From Schistocephalus solidus (taxonomy: Eukaryota > Platyhelminthes > Cestoda > Diphyllobothriidea > Diphyllobothriidae): a stretch of DNA of 64,000 nt. Positions 58,959 through 64,000 of the stretch are shown here, one piece after another (the first letter of the stretch is position 1; each line of letters opens with the position of its first letter). A program made the position numbers and the translations under genes. The notes beneath the pieces were generated by a model. The model was not told the DNA's origin. It made no database searches and saw only the letters and a list, made by a program, of their open reading frames with translations. The DNA lies in contig WEDG01000213.1 of the NCBI GenBank assembly GCA_017591395.1, positions 82,815-146,814 of the forward strand. The letters run 5' to 3'.

Positions 58959-59287
58959 CTGTCGACCGTGTGTGCGGGGGGTTTGATGTTTAGTCATTGT
59001 CATCGTTTCCACGCCGGCCCCTCAATGGCGGAGTCGGCGTGATGAGGACGTTGGAGCGTGGAGCGTAGGGGGTGAGTGGAGAAATTCTTTGTGAGTTCTG
59101 TCTATGAGTCGAATACGTTGAATGCGTGTGACCGTTGTCTGGGTGTGGGGCCAGCGTCCTAGTATCACTTGCAGTCGGCCAGGGAAGACAGACTGCGTGT
59201 GTTAACGCTTTCTGCTAGCAAAGTGTTAAGTGCCCTATTTGAATCGCCACGTCCTCGGCTGTTGCGAGCTCCCGTTTGCGTATGCCT
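58959..59287. other. No recognised gene
   Basis: GC-richer flank of LINE copy 2 with no recognised feature. Confidence 0.35.
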
Positions 59288-59575
59288 CTAGGTTAGGGTG
59301 CTAGTACCCGGTTTATAATTAGGAAGGCTTTTTGCGTCAACCTCGTGGTGCGTATCGATTAAATATGTGAGAATTGAACTTGAAATTGATTGATTTTCAC
59401 TTTCGCCTAACCAGGTAGGCATGTGTTTGCGTACTCTCTTCTCCAAACCCCTCGTTGTTCGGGGGGTTGCGAAGAATATGCGCAAGTTCGCCGCAGGGAA
59501 AGCACTAGTGATAGCCGTCCTTAAACGTCGTCGTACTAATTCGCTTCCGTTCCCCATGTACTTGTAACGGCCTCA
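59288..59575 (-). pseudogene. GIY-YIG endonuclease fragment of another Penelope-like element
   Basis: The minus frame reads VRRRLRTAITSAFPAANLRI then FFATPRTTRGLEKRVRKHMP and SISSSILTYLIDTHHEVDAK. In flatworm PLE-like proteins the A-A-x-L-R-x-F block precedes the nuclease and the T-T-R-x-L...R-V-R-x-H block belongs to its core, so an internal deletion has joined the two and removed the GIY and YIG motifs. A lineage distinct from the other three PLEs. Confidence 0.6.
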
Positions 59576-59779
59576 TGATGAATTACTGAAAACATGTGTT
59601 TGCCAACCGAGTTTTACATTGAAACATAGGAATTCTTGCAGAATTATTTGCTATCATCGATCGTAGAAGGAAAACTGATATTCAAGGTCGGATTTAATCG
59701 TACGTTTAGTAAAACGTGAGCTAGGGGCTCATATTCTATTGACCGCGATCTTAGTCATTCACAGGCCGTCAGAACTGGC

Positions 59780-60300
59780 GAATAATGAACTGGTCTCATT
59801 ACAAGACTTAAAAAATCATTCCGGTCGCCCTATGACCTTAGGTCCTTTGCTTTTGCGGATGACTGCAGACTGACCGGCAAGTGTCGGCTACTTAAGTAGC
59901 ACTGTGCACGACACTGGAAACTTCAATTGCTGGGGGGTCAAGTCATCGTGACTATCCCAATTAATTTTGCTCCTAGAGGATAATCAAAATGTCCGACGCC
60001 TGAATTAACGTTCTCATAGTCGAGACGTTTTAACTTTCTTGATTTGATCACAACTTGGACCATATCTCGCTGCCAAGATGCTTTCTTGCCGAACCCATTG
60101 GGAGACCAGTTAAGTGTTCGGGAAGGTGCCCAAAGAGTCAAACAAATGCCATTAAAACACGACGAAATCTTTGAAATTTGACAGCTTGATATGTCAGCAA
60201 CATTTTCAGTGGCTAATTCTGTTGGTCTACAGAGACGAAAAGTATTTTCCAATTACAAAATGCAAAACCTACCAATTCTGCTATGACCGCAGACCGGTTG
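59780..60300 (+). pseudogene. Possible LINE reverse-transcriptase scrap
   Basis: A plus frame near 59835-59885 gives SFAFADDCRLTGKCR, which looks like the catalytic A-D-D box of a non-LTR RT. The downstream frame is full of stops. No other RT block was recognised, so this is tentative. Confidence 0.3.
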
Positions 60301-60864
60301 GACGTTATACCTAAACGCTTCAGTTAGTTTCAAAAATGGGAATTGCAAACACCTTCCGGCGTCTCTTCCACTTGCATACTACCCTTTTGAACTGCTCAAG
60401 TAATATAATATTACACGAATTTTAGCTGAGATTTCACTAGGTAAATGATAAGGAGAGTTTTGCAAGTTGAAACATATTGTATGATAACTATCTGTTCTTA
60501 TTTTAAATCGTCGGTTTACCCAATACCGTTTTCAAGAGTTTTATTTGTGCGCTACACCAATTTAAACATCCCCGATGTTCTTTGCTTCTTAATGTGGATC
60601 TGTTTATATAACAAAACAGTTCAAATTCTAGGTTGAACTACTGCTGTTTATTTGGAAATCCAAAAATGCATAAAACAAGCTGAAATGTTTGACCCCAAGT
60701 ATGGCAGTACTTTTTTTAACGGTGATGGTCTATTGATGGTCTATTTAGCCCTGGAAATAATGCGGTCTTATACAGGCTGGACAGTACCTTGTTTGCTTGC
60801 GGCAACAAACTGTGTTTTTGACGATGGTTTTTGGTGGGTTGTTGATGAATGATAATGTGGTTAC

Positions 60865-61407
60865 CTGATGAAACAGGCCCTGGGTTCCGTCTGGTGCAAC
60901 AAGTGGAAGAACTGAAGGGGTTGGTAGTCCAAGCCTTGTCAGAGTACTCGGAAGGACGGAATTAGGCTGTGTTGCGCCGACTGTCAAGGGTTGTGTGAAT
61001 GGCCCGGTGTTTGTGGTCGTCCCTCCCAAAATGTTTATTAGGTCTGGTAGTGAGAGACTGTCAAGGTTCCCCATCGGAGTAAGGCTCTGCGCACCGGCGA
61101 TAGGCGTCTGAATTCTGGTTTGCCCAGAAAGGGACAAAGTTCCGGGGTTTAACGGGTTTACTGATAAGGCATTACTTCCTATCGGATTTTGAGCGAGTGT
61201 GCTTGAAACGGCAGGCATTGCAATCCGACTGGCTAGGTTCATATTGGCCAGGTTCTGAGGAGATTGAGATGAGGGGATGGCAAGATTAATTATTATGTTC
61301 GGACCTCTTTCTGTCGTTGGATAATAGGTGGTCGGGAGGGTGTAAGTTGCCGTTGGAAGTTGAATGCACGTAAATACAAATATCCAACGCAGCAGAAATC
61401 TGGTCAT
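60865..61407 (-). CDS. Probable secreted Pro/Ser/Leu-rich protein, first exon
   Basis: The ATG at 61405-61407 opens 181 codons ending at the strong donor CAG|GTAACC (60859-60870, minus strand), phase 0. Without splicing the frame runs 39 codons further to 60745. Residues 1-22 (MTRFLLRWIFVFTCIQLPTA...) form a classic signal peptide: Arg n-region, hydrophobic core, small residues at the cleavage site. The remainder is low in charge and rich in Ser, Thr, Pro, Leu and Asn (LGGTTTNTGPFTQPLTVGAT), suggesting a disordered extracellular or structural protein. No domain recognised. A TATA box lies about 170 bp upstream. It is non-repetitive in this window, which supports a host gene. Later exons were not identified. 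Confidence 0.6.
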
Positions 61408-61579
61408 GTTTCTCAGCTAAGCTGCCACAAAAGCCGTCCCACTCTGACTCGTTAAGCGAAATGACAACCAAGCCAATATGTGGCCGAGATCTATTCACAC
61501 GCAGCACTACTGATCCAATCGATCGATTTACGTCTGACTACTGATTTGGATTAACGTTCTGGTAAACTGTACTCACACA

Positions 61580-61587
61580 TATTTATA
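61580..61587 (-). promoter_or_regulatory. TATA box of the secreted-protein gene
   Basis: The minus strand reads CTGTATAAATATGTG. A start about 25-30 bp downstream (near 61555) would leave a 5' UTR of roughly 150 nt before the ATG at 61407. Inferred from position and consensus only. Confidence 0.5.
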
Positions 61588-61599
61588 CAGCGCGAGAGC

Positions 61600-64000
61600 G
61601 TCAAAACACTATGTATTTCCAATCCAGTTATAAGCCTGTGGAAGAATGCAGAAGTTAAGCTTGATGCACCTTATTGGAGGCAAAAAATAGGGCATTTTAC
61701 TGATTTGACTCGAAAAAAAACTTGAGCTTGTAAAATTTTTACTGCGAAAATATCAATTTATTTTTCACTTTTGCGAACTTCAGCAAAGTTCTCTGTTTCC
61801 AGAAGCCATAAACAAAAGTACCTTCGAACCCAGACGATGCGTAGAAAACAACCGAACTTTAAATGTTGTGAGAGAGGGGAACTCTTCCCAAAAAGTCAAC
61901 GAGTATGCAAATCCCATGATAAATTAATCAACTTAAATCATTGCCTGCGGGATCAACTTATGTTTTCCCGTTAGATGGCCGTTTCGAGTAACAAGAGTAT
62001 CAGGGAACATGCGTTGGGAATACTGTATGGAACCCATGTGCATGTCTCCAAACTATTTTTTTATTTTAAGCGAAATTTTATCGAAGGGCACATTATAATC
62101 AGGTAGTTTGACTGGAGGTAGTTATTTTAAAGTCATCTAGCTTTATTCAGAGCTAAATCAATAGGATGATTCTAAAGAGTAGTTTTAAATCTAATTCATT
62201 GATTTTATGAGTGGGTTTATGTGGTTTATTAGTGTGAAATGATTTAGCAGACGATTACAATTTAGAGCTACGACCAATGAAATTGGTGTGTTCAATGGCA
62301 TTATGCTTGCTGTCTTTGTAAATAAAACATTCAGTTACCTTCCTTTTATAGCACTTAAACCCACAGTAAAAAAGCATTGACGCTATTAACAGGATAAAAC
62401 CAAACTATTAATAAAACATTACTAAAATAGTCAATAAATGTACAGTTGACCTACCGGCAAAACAGCAAATCTACTCTACGAAATAAAAATGCTAACAAAA
62501 CTGCAAACAGTTATGAAATGCAATCCTTGTGTCAACCACATATGGTTTTTCTCTGACGTTATTTTTATCGCACAGAGAAAACCCTGATTAGAAGAACAAG
62601 AGTACACTCCATTATCTGCGGATATTTCGAATAAATCATAAATATAATCTTGACTGAATGCCTAACTTCCTCCGGTCTGTGAATCCAAACTTCCCTCACT
62701 TGCATATTGTCAAAAAGGTCAGTATCAGCGTCAAATGGATAAACTTATCGATAAAACCCATTAAAATCTCGCAACCTTTATATTACGGTGTGCATTCATT
62801 CGCTGATATTTGGCTTATATAGGTAAATAATGTCCTGAATACTGGTTATGCATTGTTTGCTTAGTCTGCTTACGCAGTGACGAAGCTCCATTAACAGCTG
62901 TTATCTAATTTAAAGGGTAGTATTTGCTTTATTTATACATGCGAATTTTATAATGTTTTTGAATTATCAAATTCATGAAAAGTGACAGCCCCGAAGGACT
63001 TCAATAAGCCGAAACATTTTGATGAGTGGTTTAATCGTTTTACTCATCATGCGCATCTGCGGCTAGTTTCTTACCACAGCACGCAGACCTGCGCTTCCAT
63101 TCCGTAATATTAACCTTGTCAATGTGGTAGGCACCTATTAAAATCTTTTGATGTTGCGTCCATAGGCTTATTTTAATGGCTTTCAATCTTGCTAACCTGG
63201 ACTAGGTGTTCTGGTTCCGCGGACGAGATCCGCCTCAAACTCAACCAATTAAAGAATATCTGCGACAGGGGCACTCATGGGTGTTGGGTGTCGATAAAAC
63301 GCTAATCCGAGTGGTCAGGTCTCGGATCTCAATTAGTGATGACAGGTAGAACGATATTACAAAGTTTTTTGCTCAAGAGGACTACAAGTGATAAGTGAAC
63401 TTATTTTTTGGGCGCACCCAAATCCCAGGTGTCGGTGTGCTCACTGCACATATTGAGGCTCACAAGCCACAGATCGGCTCGTTTTGAAGGAAATTTTATG
63501 GGCCAAACTAGATTAAAAATGCCCCTTGCAAAACTCGATAACTTTGCGGTAGCGCATTCCCTTTAAGCGCATTTTTTCACGTGTGGATTTTGCTTCAAGG
63601 CCACATCAGCTTTGCCCCCACACATCAAGGTCTGCATGTGTGCCGCGTAGTTTATGCATGTCATGGTCAGTGAAGTGTCCTAACCCTTATCGATTATCAC
63701 TTGCCTATCGATTTTCTGGAGCATGTGCAGCTATCATTGGTGTCGACTTTATCTATCTCCTACAGTTAGTCGTTTGTGCGCTCTGCTCAAATAACTTTTG
63801 ATCTTTCCGTCCTGTCACCTAATCGGTGATCAGGAAACTATTTTCATAAACATAACGCGATAAATGGGCAATTCCTCGTAACGCTGCGCTAAAGTACCTT
63901 TAAACTTAAAAAGATTCGGTCGGTGAGGATGAACAATGACGGAAATGGACAGGACATTTTAGAACACTGTTTGGAATCTTGGAATTAGCAATACGTAATA
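61600..64000. other. 2.4 kb without a recognised gene
   Basis: AT-rich sequence. The frames at 61771-61974 and 63583-63801 show no domain. No repeat shared with the rest of the window was noticed. Confidence 0.4.

Overview
This window looks like nuclear DNA of a parasitic flatworm, most likely a diphyllobothriidean tapeworm of the Spirometra/Schistocephalus/Dibothriocephalus type. That placement is inference. It rests on one bilaterian multi-exon gene (TMEM104) with introns of only 31-43 bp, several Penelope-like elements (PLEs) with GIY-YIG nucleases, CR1-like and RTE-like LINEs (the latter with C-terminal C2H2 zinc fingers), Ty3/gypsy fragments and a tRNA-derived SINE. No bacterial or organellar genes were seen. 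Most of the window is decayed mobile DNA with few host exons.

Layout. 1-1727: 3' end of a Ty3/gypsy element (integrase tail, polypurine tract, LTR), split at 318-1033 by a LINE 3' fragment flanked by an 8-bp target-site duplication. 1775-5070: an antisense LINE endonuclease scrap, a CR1-like pseudogene and an antisense PLE. 6232-9297: a nearly intact CR1-like LINE. 10178-25049, minus strand: TMEM104, with five N-terminal exons at 24.4-25.05 kb and a large C-terminal exon at 10.2-11.3 kb. The roughly 13 kb between them holds a 1.9-kb non-coding direct duplication, SINE arrays, LINE tails and a PLE arranged as an inverted repeat. 26296-26504: two weak exons resembling a Tctex-type dynein light chain. 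27790-29130: another PLE. 30100-33290: an antisense CR1-like LINE. 33545-35273: a TIR-like element of 622-bp units, partly palindromic. 38515-39363: truncated CR1 copy. 40320-42350: Ty3/gypsy pol with a 140-bp triplication. 46290-58960: three copies of the zinc-finger LINE with repeat-rich 3' tails. 59288-59575: GIY-YIG fragment. 60865-61587: probable secreted-protein first exon with a TATA box. Beyond 61.6 kb nothing was recognised.

How it fits together. The only well-supported host gene is TMEM104, a SLC38/AAAP-like multispanning membrane protein. The secreted-protein exon is a good candidate; the Tctex-like exons and two other exons are tentative. The LINEs, PLEs and Ty3 element are self-mobilising parasites, mostly dead. 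The SINE and the detached LINE tails are probably non-autonomous. The most interesting untested idea is that the SINE body, and separately the PLE termini, carry hammerhead-ribozyme-like cores (CUGAUGA - hairpin - GAAA), and that the SINE occurs as tandem ~300-bp monomers, as known hammerhead-bearing repeats do.
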